Below, one piece after another: positions 1 to 6,468 of a stretch of DNA of 13,060 bases; the first letter of the stretch is position 1, and the number at the start of each line of letters is the position of its first letter. The notes beneath the pieces are model-generated. The model saw only the letters and a list, made by a program, of their open reading frames with translations, made no database searches and was not told the DNA's origin. The position numbers and the translations under genes were made by a program. The stretch is from Bacteroidota bacterium (lineage in GTDB: Bacteria > Bacteroidota > Bacteroidia > J057): contig RDXT01000830.1 in the NCBI GenBank assembly GCA_004292985.1, forward strand, positions 1 to 13,060, given 5' to 3'.

Positions 1-2407
1 TACCTCCCGCTTTCTGGGCACCCGCGAAGAATGTACGCCTGCCGGGACTGGGCTTTTACCGGGTGAAATTCATTATTTTAAAGGAAACACAGCCGTCAGA
101 GGGGCGCGCCGCTACCACGAACTCTGGTACGAAAACCTCTATGACAACATCCATCTGCGCTATTATGGTACAGAGAAAGAGGAGTTGAAATACGACTTTG
201 TTCTGCTGCCGGGCGCGAACAGCGCCGAGATCCGCATCCAGCTCGACGGGGTGGAAAAAGTGAATACCAATGCCGCAGGCGAACTGGAGATTCTCACCGC
301 CTGGGGCACCATAAGCGATGCTGCGCCCTATGCCTATCAGATCGTCGGCGGCAAAGAGGTGAGCGTGGCGGTCAGATATAAAATGCTCGATAACAGCAGC
401 TACGGCTTTGAGATCAATGGCCCTTACGATCCTTCGCTGGCTCTGATTGTCGATCCGCTGACCCTGAATTGGTGCACCTTTTTTCACAGCAATACCTCCG
501 ATGACTACGTGATGGCCGTTACGCGGGACGCTGATAACAACATGTACATCACCGGATACACCAAAAGCCTGACCTTTCCCATTACCCCCGGCATTTACCA
601 GAATGTGTATGGCGGAGGGATCGATAACTTTGTCGCTAAATTTAACCCCAGCGGTACTTCGCTGATATTCAGCACCTACATCGGCGGAAACGACTGGGAA
701 CTTTCCTACGGGATCGGTACAGACAGCCAGCGCCGGGTATATATTGCGGGCTATGGCCGCTCGGCGAACTATCCCATTACCTCCGGTTCTGACCAGCCCC
801 TGAGTGGCGGCGGACTTGCCGAAGGCTTTATCACCTGCCTGACCCCCGCTGGCGACTCGCTGGTCTATTCCAGCTTTTTTGGAGGGAGCGACCGGGATTA
901 TATCTACGACCTGGAGGTACATGACAACGGAGATGCCTGGGTAACGGGCTACACCTTATCCAATGACCTCCCTGTCAGCACGGGCGCGTATCAGGAGAGC
1001 TTTGCAGGCGGTGGCGATGCATTTGTTGTGAAATACAGCAGCGGCGGCAACCGCGCATATAGCACCTATCTCGGTGGCAGCGGCTACGATATCGCCAATG
1101 CCGTCCGGGTAAATGCCGCCGGAGAGGTTTATGTGGCCGGCACTACTTCTTCCTACGACCTGCCTGTGAGCGCGGGTGCGTATCAGGGCAGCCCCAACTT
1201 TGTGCCCGGACTGACCGAGGAAGATGCCTTTATCTATAAATTGAGTGCCAGCGGGGGCAGCCTGGTTTATGGCACCTATATGGGCGGAAGCGACAGCGAT
1301 GTGGCCAGCGGCCTGGATATCAATACTGCGGGCGAGGCATTTATCACCGGAACCACCTATTCTACAGACCTGCCTGTATCTGTTTCGGCATTCCAGGCTC
1401 TTACAGGCGGCGGAGGAGACGCCTTTGCTGCGCGTATTTCGGCCACAGGCACTTCGCTGGGCTACTGCACCTATCTGGGCGGCAGTTCGATGGAAATGAG
1501 TAAATCTGTGCGGGTAAATGCAGATAATGAGGCCTTTTTATTCGGCTCCACCCTCTCTGCTGCCTTTCCGGTAACTTCCGGGTCGGCATCGTATGTGGGG
1601 CAATATGACCTCTTTCTCTCGGTGCTGCTCAGTGATGGCAGCGCCCTAAAAGCCTCAGCGCTCTATGGTGGCACCTACAATGAATATCCGCGTGCCAATG
1701 GCGCTATCTATCTGAAAGACAACCAGTTTGTACTGGTAGCGACCACTCACAGCCCGGACATACAGATGACGGGCGGGGCCTATCAGTCCGTCAAAACCAA
1801 CGGCACTGCCGATGCACCCTGGCTGATGGGTGGCGACCTCAGCACGGTGCTGGAAGCAGGAGGAGCAGGCCTTGAAGCGGTATGGAGCGAAACGCGGCAG
1901 CTTACCCAGCTCCGGTGGACAGCGCCGGAAAGCGCAGAAGCGCTGCAAGCTGTGGTCGAGCGCAAAGCGCCGGGCGAAAACTGGACCTCCGTATTTACCT
2001 GCGAAACGGCCCCCGGCGCTCTGCGTCTGCGCGAATGGGAAGATGCGTCCGAGGTTTTTTCGGGAGAAATACGCCTGTACCGTGTGCGCTTTGTGTCTGC
2101 TTCGGGCGAAACGGGCTATACCGCTGTGGTGCAGGTAGAAATTCCCGATGCCGGCGACCTGGGACTGAGTCTGTCGCCCAATCCTGCCCGCGGACCGGCG
2201 ACCCTCCGCTGCCGCAAGCCGGAGGCTGTACCCGCCGAGATCAGTATTTACGATGCACAGGGCCGCCGGGTATGGCATGAAGCGGATATCCGCAGTGCCG
2301 ACATAGAGTATGCGCTCAATGTGGGAGCCTGGGGGCCGGGTCTGTACATGGTGCGGGTTTCTGCGCCGGGGCTGAGGCCATTGGTACGAAAATGGCTGGT
2401 CATGTGA
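1..2407 (+). CDS. SBBP-repeat beta-propeller protein with T9SS C-terminal sorting domain (5' partial)
   Basis: The reading frame is open from base 2 to TGA at 2405-2407 (801 codons in the window). The TTG at 185 is internal, so the gene starts upstream of the window. Residues about 20-150 (HYFKGN, then YENLYDNIHLRYYGT and LKYDFVLLPGA) match the conserved N-terminal domain that precedes SBBP repeats (Pfam DUF7948, from memory). From about residue 155 to 580 there are six to seven repeats of about 65 residues, each with a STYxGG-like strand, a VYVAGTT-like strand and a DLPVSxGAYQ-like turn: a beta-propeller. Residues about 590-715 look like a fibronectin-III-type beta-sandwich. From about residue 720, SPNPARG, IYDAQGRRV and GLYMVRV form a type A T9SS sorting domain. 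The protein should therefore cross the outer membrane by T9SS and be surface-bound or released. Its ligand or activity is unknown; the family is often adhesive or structural. Family assignment is firm, function is not. Confidence 0.93.
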   Translation, partial: TSRFLGTREECTPAGTGLLPGEIHYFKGNTAVRGARRYHELWYENLYDNIHLRYYGTEKEELKYDFVLLPGANSAEIRIQLDGVEKVNTNAAGELEILTAWGTISDAAPYAYQIVGGKEVSVAVRYKMLDNSSYGFEINGPYDPSLALIVDPLTLNWCTFFHSNTSDDYVMAVTRDADNNMYITGYTKSLTFPITPGIYQNVYGGGIDNFVAKFNPSGTSLIFSTYIGGNDWELSYGIGTDSQRRVYIAGYGRSANYPITSGSDQPLSGGGLAEGFITCLTPAGDSLVYSSFFGGSDRDYIYDLEVHDNGDAWVTGYTLSNDLPVSTGAYQESFAGGGDAFVVKYSSGGNRAYSTYLGGSGYDIANAVRVNAAGEVYVAGTTSSYDLPVSAGAYQGSPNFVPGLTEEDAFIYKLSASGGSLVYGTYMGGSDSDVASGLDINTAGEAFITGTTYSTDLPVSVSAFQALTGGGGDAFAARISATGTSLGYCTYLGGSSMEMSKSVRVNADNEAFLFGSTLSAAFPVTSGSASYVGQYDLFLSVLLSDGSALKASALYGGTYNEYPRANGAIYLKDNQFVLVATTHSPDIQMTGGAYQSVKTNGTADAPWLMGGDLSTVLEAGGAGLEAVWSETRQLTQLRWTAPESAEALQAVVERKAPGENWTSVFTCETAPGALRLREWEDASEVFSGEIRLYRVRFVSASGETGYTAVVQVEIPDAGDLGLSLSPNPARGPATLRCRKPEAVPAEISIYDAQGRRVWHEADIRSADIEYALNVGAWGPGLYMVRVSAPGLRPLVRKWLVM

Positions 2408-2438
2408 CAGCCTTGCGGTGGGTGAGCTTGCCAGCTTG

Positions 2439-2452
2439 TCCCGCTTGCGGGA
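2439..2452. repeat. Small GC-rich hairpin with GCTTG repeats in intergenic spacer
   Basis: TCCCGC-TT-GCGGGA is a perfect 6-bp inverted repeat 32 bases after the SBBP gene stop. Just before it, GCTTG occurs twice more (2426-2430, 2434-2438), so three copies lie 8-9 bp apart. No T tract follows, so a classical intrinsic terminator is not shown. It may be a weak terminator or a fragment of an intergenic repeat family. Confidence 0.35.
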
Positions 2453-2503
2453 AACCCCCGCAACAGTTCTAAAGCAAATTCAACCGGAAATGCCCGGATT
2501 CCG

Positions 2504-2511
2504 TATCTTTG
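2504..2511 (+). promoter_or_regulatory. Bacteroidota -7 promoter box TATCTTTG for the glycosyltransferase
   Basis: TATCTTTG matches the Bacteroidota consensus TAnnTTTG. It ends 3 nt before the GTG at 2515, which places transcription start at or next to the start codon and implies a leaderless mRNA. No clear TTG/TTTG -33 element is visible at the expected spacing, so this is a consensus-match inference. Confidence 0.55.
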
Positions 2512-2514
2512 TCT

Positions 2515-3636
2515 GTGCGTCTTCATGTAATCTCTTTTGACATCCCTGATCCGCCCAATTATGGGGGGGTAATAGATGTGTTTTATAAACTCCGTGCGCT
2601 GAAAGAGGCGGGCGTAAAGCTGGTGCTGCATGCGTTTACCTATGGCCGAACTGCGTCTGAAAATCTGGAGCAGATCTGCGAGGAAGTGCATTATTATGTA
2701 CGGAAAACCCCGCTGCAGTCGCTGCCGATCCGGTATCCGCACATTGTGCGCTCGCGGACCAGCGACGAGCTGCTGGAGAACCTGCTGAAGGATCAGGATC
2801 CGATTTTGTTTGAAGGTCTTCACACGACCTACTACCTCAGCCACCCGGATCTGGCGCAGCGCTTTCGCATGGTGCGGATGCACAATATCGAGTGGGAGTA
2901 CTACCACCAGCTTGCCCAGCGCGAATCGCGCTACTGGCACCAGCAGTATTACCTCCGGGAGTCGCGGCTCCTGCATACCTTTGAAAATACGCTCGCTTTT
3001 GCCGACAAAATCCTGACCATTTCGCCCAAGGATACCGATTACTACGAAGAGCGTTTTCCGGGCCGGACCTCCTATCTGCCGCCGTTTCATGCGCATACGA
3101 CCGTGAGCAGCCGCCCCGGAACGGGTAAATACTGCCTCTATCACGCCAACCTCAGCGTTGCCGAAAACAACGAGGCGGCGCTCTTCCTCATCCGGGAGGT
3201 GTTTGGCAAACTGCCTGATATTCCGATGATTATCGCAGGCTCGGGCCCGCTACCCGAACTGATCGGGGAGATCAGCGAGTATGAGCATATCCTGCTGCGG
3301 CACGATCCGGGCGAAGCTGAGATGGAAGACCTGCTGCGCAATGCGCAGATTCATGTACTGCCTACCTTTCAGGCTACCGGCATCAAACTCAAGCTCATAA
3401 ATAGCTTATACACAGGTAGATACGTGATTGCTAATCCGGCGATGGTGTTTCGCACGGGCCTGGAATTCGGCTGCCTCGTGGCCCGCGATGCTCCGGAGTT
3501 CCGACGCATGGTGCAGCAGTATTTTTACCTGCCTTTCGGCCAGATGGAGATTGCCCAGCGCAAGGCTGTGCTGCGGGACACCTATGACAATACGCGCAAT
3601 GCTGCGCGGTTGATGGAGGTGCTGAAACTGTCGTAG
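2515..3636 (+). CDS. GT-B fold glycosyltransferase (GT4-like)
   Basis: Predicted to transfer a sugar from an activated donor to a cell-envelope or secreted glycan in the cytoplasm; donor and acceptor cannot be read from sequence. With GTG at 2515 it is 373 aa and begins MRLHVISFDIPDPPNYGG, the usual opening of this Bacteroidota family. The TTG at 2509 lies inside the -7 box and is unlikely to be the start. The N-terminal Rossmann half has the NYGGVID glycine loop (15-21) and RMHNIEWEYY (121-130). The C-terminal half begins near 204 (GKYCLYHANL), with IIAGSGP (239-245) and the donor region QATGIKLKLINSL (286-298). The classical GT4 EX7E motif is degenerate here, with Gln and Asn at the expected Glu positions. 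There is no signal peptide or membrane segment. It stands alone between the SBBP gene and a convergent operon. The GT-B glycosyltransferase call is firm; the exact family is less so. Confidence 0.85.
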   Translation: MRLHVISFDIPDPPNYGGVIDVFYKLRALKEAGVKLVLHAFTYGRTASENLEQICEEVHYYVRKTPLQSLPIRYPHIVRSRTSDELLENLLKDQDPILFEGLHTTYYLSHPDLAQRFRMVRMHNIEWEYYHQLAQRESRYWHQQYYLRESRLLHTFENTLAFADKILTISPKDTDYYEERFPGRTSYLPPFHAHTTVSSRPGTGKYCLYHANLSVAENNEAALFLIREVFGKLPDIPMIIAGSGPLPELIGEISEYEHILLRHDPGEAEMEDLLRNAQIHVLPTFQATGIKLKLINSLYTGRYVIANPAMVFRTGLEFGCLVARDAPEFRRMVQQYFYLPFGQMEIAQRKAVLRDTYDNTRNAARLMEVLKLS

Positions 3637-3648
3637 GGGCATAACAAA

Positions 3649-3750
3649 GTAGCGGCGACTTGAGTCGCTGCCTCAGAGTAAGCGACTCAAGTCGCCCCAA
3701 CAAGACAGCGACTGAAGTCGCCGCTACAGTAAAAGGCGACTAAAGTCGCC
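3649..3750. repeat. Cluster of four GCGACTNNAGTCGC palindromes between convergent genes
   Basis: Four copies of the 14-bp inverted repeat GCGACT-NN-AGTCGC start at 3655, 3682, 3708 and 3736 (spacing 27, 26, 28 bp). All arms are identical and the central dinucleotides are TG, CA, GA and AA. Flanks are shared too: bases 3649-3670 are the reverse complement of 3706-3727 with one mismatch in 22, so unit 1 and unit 3 are inverted copies. The cluster fills the 126-bp gap between the ends of two convergent genes, which is typical of REP/BIME-type elements, and it can fold as single hairpins or as a longer unit 1/unit 3 stem. A role as bidirectional terminator or mRNA 3'-end protector is inferred. 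Confidence 0.85.
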
Positions 3751-3762
3751 GCAACAGAATGC

Positions 3763-5064
3763 TTACTTCTTCACCCCCGGATCGCGCTGCAGAAACTCGT
3801 CATTGAGACGGGTCTGGCGGTTGTCGAGGGGCATTTTCCAGCCCCGGATAAAGACCTCGCTGATCTGCGTTTTCGGCTCGAAGGGGTCTCCGGAGGCCAC
3901 AATCAGCGTCGCATCTTTGCCCACTTCCAGCGAACCCATGCGGTCGGCTACTCCAAAAATCTCAGCGGGGGTGAGCGTAATGGCCCGGAGGGCAGCTTCC
4001 TGCCCCATGCCGTAGGCGGCAGCAAAACCTGCGTGGAAGGGGAGGTTGCGCACGTTGCGGGCTTCGTTGGTGCGCAGGGCCACTTTTACGCCCGCCTTCA
4101 GCATCAGGCCCGCGTTGGCATAGGCCTTGTCGTAGCGGTCGTACTCGCGGGTGGGCAGGCCCAGCACAGGGCCGGTGATCACAGGGATGCGTGCTTTGGC
4201 CAGCTTGTCGGCGACACGCCACCCTTCGGATACGCCCGTAAAAACAGCCTTTACCTTATGTTCTTCGACCCATTTAATGGCCGCTTCGATGTCTGAGGAC
4301 ACATTTACCTCGATCAGCACAGTCGCCTGGCCCAGCACAGCGGGTACCAGGGCAGCCATTTCGGGGTAGTAGGCAGGTGCCTCGCCCCCTCCTGCCCGGA
4401 AAGCGGAGTCTATTTTTGCATACTGGCGGGCTTCGTCCCAGATGTCATTGAGTTTTTTGAGGCGCTTTTCGGTGTCCTTTTTCAGGTCCTCCTCGCTGCG
4501 GGTATCGAAGCGGCCGGGGCGGGCGGTGGTGGGAAATTCGAGCACCAGACCCTTAAACCCGGCGTACATCTGCTCCGGGGTATAGCCATGCAGGGAAATC
4601 AGGGCGGCGGAGCCGGGCAGCACATTGCCCGAAGGCATGGTCAGCACGGTCGTTACGCCATTTACCCGCGTGACCGGAATCACCACAGAGTTGGGGTTAA
4701 CAGCCGTAAGTGCCTGCATGTGAGGGGTAAAGTCGCCCACTTCGGCATCGTCTATGGTAACTTCGATCGAACCGACTTCGTAGAGGCCCACCTGCGTGCC
4801 GCCATCAATAAAGCCAGGGTAAATCGTTTTGCCTGTGCAATCGATCACTTTGGCATCGGCGGGCGCTTTGACATTGGCGCCGAGGGCTTCGATTTTGCCA
4901 TTGCGGATCACCAGTGTGCCATTTACGACCCCCTGTGATACCGTTTCGATGCGTGCGTTGGTAAGGGCGAAGGTTCCCTGTACCGCTTTTGATTCCTGGG
5001 CCTGGAGCGAAAGCAGACTTCCCGCAAGTACCAGGAGCCATAGGATTCGTTGTATATTGTTCAT
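3763..5064 (-). CDS. Exported amidohydrolase-family protein lacking the metal ligands (third gene of operon)
   Basis: 433 aa with an N-terminal signal peptide (hydrophobic 7-20, likely cleavage after LQA at 22), so periplasmic or envelope-located. The fold is that of the amidohydrolase superfamily (imidazolonepropionase-related, COG1228-like): an N-terminal beta-sandwich part (NARIETVSQG, LVIRNGKIEALG), a TIM barrel from PGFID (83-87), and the closing LTPAEIFGVADRMGSLEVGKDATLIV segment. The metal-site HxH expected after PGFID is replaced by G89 and Q91. At the beta-5 and beta-6 histidine positions I read E/N (252-254) and G277, and at the beta-8 Asp position RTNEA (331-335). All recognisable ligands are therefore gone and classical metal-dependent hydrolysis is unlikely. 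It is last in an operon of three related genes, 27 bp behind the intact paralogue, suggesting a structural or regulatory partner or an altered activity. Substrate unknown. Confidence 0.85.
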   Translation of the reverse strand: MNNIQRILWLLVLAGSLLSLQAQESKAVQGTFALTNARIETVSQGVVNGTLVIRNGKIEALGANVKAPADAKVIDCTGKTIYPGFIDGGTQVGLYEVGSIEVTIDDAEVGDFTPHMQALTAVNPNSVVIPVTRVNGVTTVLTMPSGNVLPGSAALISLHGYTPEQMYAGFKGLVLEFPTTARPGRFDTRSEEDLKKDTEKRLKKLNDIWDEARQYAKIDSAFRAGGGEAPAYYPEMAALVPAVLGQATVLIEVNVSSDIEAAIKWVEEHKVKAVFTGVSEGWRVADKLAKARIPVITGPVLGLPTREYDRYDKAYANAGLMLKAGVKVALRTNEARNVRNLPFHAGFAAAYGMGQEAALRAITLTPAEIFGVADRMGSLEVGKDATLIVASGDPFEPKTQISEVFIRGWKMPLDNRQTRLNDEFLQRDPGVKK

Positions 5065-5091
5065 TTTCAGTGAGTTAAAATCTGGGTGGGC

Positions 5092-6441
5092 TTATTTGTT
5101 CTCATTCAGTTGAATATCGTCGAGGCAGTGGTCGTCCTGGTCCCGGCGGTAGATCAGCGGCAGCAGTTTTTCATCCGGGTTGATGAGCAGGCGCATATCA
5201 TCCGGATTTTTGTTGACGTCGAAGCGGACGATGCCATCTATCAGGGTCATTTGCGGAATGGCATAGACCGAAAGCGGATGGTTTTTGAAGATCACGAGGT
5301 CGCCGTCTTTACCTGTTTCGATCGAACCGGTGCGGTTTTCGATGCCCAGTTGTATGGCCGGATTCAGGGTAATGAGCCGCAGGGCCTCATCATCAGTCAG
5401 GCCGCCGTAGCGCTGGGTTTTGGCCGCTTCGTGGTAGAGGTGGCGGGTCAGCTCGTCGTCGTCGGAGTTGATAGAGGTTACCACCCCGTTGCGGGTGAGG
5501 ATCGAGGCATTGTAGGCGGTGGAATAATACACCTCAAATTTATAGGCCCACCAGTCAGAGAACACCGAAGCCGAAGCGCCAAACTGCGCCAGTTCCGGAG
5601 CTACTTTAAAGCCTTCATTTACGTGCTGAAAACAGATTTTTTTGATCCCGAAATCCTTGCACACATTCATCAGCATCAGGATTTCATCTGCGCGGTAGGA
5701 ATGGCAGTGGATCAGTACCTCGCCCCTCAGCACCCCGGCCAGGGTTTCGTGCTGGCGGTTGTAGGTAGGAGGCAGCGCAGCCGGATTGGTTTTTTTCTCA
5801 GCCTGATACTTTTGCAGGGCCGCATCGTAGTTTTTGGCTTCGCTGAGAGCGTTGCGGATCACCATTTCCACGCCCATGCGGGTGCGGGGCTGTATCTGGG
5901 TGCCGATGCCGTGTACGCGGATGGGATTTTCACCGAGGGCAAACTTGATGGTGCGGGGAGCGCCTTCCATCTTCAGCAGGGAAGGGTTGGTCTCGCCGTA
6001 GCGGTGTTTGATGGTCTCGCACTCGCCGCCGATGGCGTTGGCAGAGCCGTGCATGGCGTGAGATATCGTTACGCCACCTGCCAGCGCGTGGTAAATCGCA
6101 ATATCGAAGGGGTTAATCGCATCGCCGGTGGATACCTCGGCCGTCACAGGCTGTGTGCCCTCATTGATGGCGTCGAGGCCCAGGTGCGAGTGCGCGTCAA
6201 TGATGCCGGGCATCACATACATCCCCGTCGCATCTATCTCCGGGGTGCCCGCAGGCGCTTTGAGGCCGGTGCCGATCTGCTTGATTTTACCATCCACAAT
6301 CAGCACATCCGTTTTTTCCTTAATGCCCTGTGTGATGGTCAGTACCGTGCCGTTTCGCACGATTACACTGCCTTTGGGGGCCTGTGCGGGCAGCAGCAGC
6401 GCAGCGAGGCCGAGAAAGAGAAATATAATTGAGTTTTTCAT
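5092..6441 (-). CDS. Exported metal-dependent amidohydrolase with intact active site (second gene of operon)
   Basis: 449 aa with a signal peptide (hydrophobic 4-18, likely cleavage near PAQA at 21). Amidohydrolase superfamily, imidazolonepropionase-related (COG1228-like). Metal ligands are visible in order: H84 and H86 (IDAHSHLG), a likely bridging lysine K166 in the IKFALGEN stretch, the beta-5 histidine in IHCHSYRADE (H245 or H247), the beta-6 H273 (FQHVNEGF), and the beta-8 aspartate D327 in SINSDDDE. Other family hallmarks are HGSANAIGGE (131-140) and the closing TGSIETGKDGDLVIF. Expected to hydrolyse a C-N bond, such as that of a cyclic amide or a dipeptide-like compound, in the periplasm; the substrate cannot be inferred. 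It is flanked by two degenerate paralogues with 27-bp gaps on both sides, so the three are probably co-transcribed and the products may assemble. This is the only member of the trio likely to be an ordinary hydrolase. Confidence 0.9.
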   Translation of the reverse strand: MKNSIIFLFLGLAALLLPAQAPKGSVIVRNGTVLTITQGIKEKTDVLIVDGKIKQIGTGLKAPAGTPEIDATGMYVMPGIIDAHSHLGLDAINEGTQPVTAEVSTGDAINPFDIAIYHALAGGVTISHAMHGSANAIGGECETIKHRYGETNPSLLKMEGAPRTIKFALGENPIRVHGIGTQIQPRTRMGVEMVIRNALSEAKNYDAALQKYQAEKKTNPAALPPTYNRQHETLAGVLRGEVLIHCHSYRADEILMLMNVCKDFGIKKICFQHVNEGFKVAPELAQFGASASVFSDWWAYKFEVYYSTAYNASILTRNGVVTSINSDDDELTRHLYHEAAKTQRYGGLTDDEALRLITLNPAIQLGIENRTGSIETGKDGDLVIFKNHPLSVYAIPQMTLIDGIVRFDVNKNPDDMRLLINPDEKLLPLIYRRDQDDHCLDDIQLNENK

Positions 6442-6468
6442 TTGGGTAAAATCTTGATAGTCAATAGA

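Noticed and set aside
185..187. TTG at 185 as start of the SBBP protein
   Set aside because: The frame is open to the left edge and the upstream residues (HYFKGN, YENLYDNIHLRYYGT) belong to the conserved N-terminal domain.
2509..2514. TTG at 2509 as start of the glycosyltransferase
   Set aside because: It falls inside the TATCTTTG promoter box; GTG 2515 gives the family's usual N-terminus.
3649..3750. CRISPR array
   Set aside because: Repeats are 14-bp palindromes with spacers of only about 12-14 bp, flank orientation changes between units, and no cas gene is present.
5086..6432. 448-codon open frame on the + strand
   Set aside because: It lies fully antisense to the intact amidohydrolase, whose motifs and signal peptide are clear. 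The + strand translation shows no recognisable domain; long antisense frames are common with this codon use.
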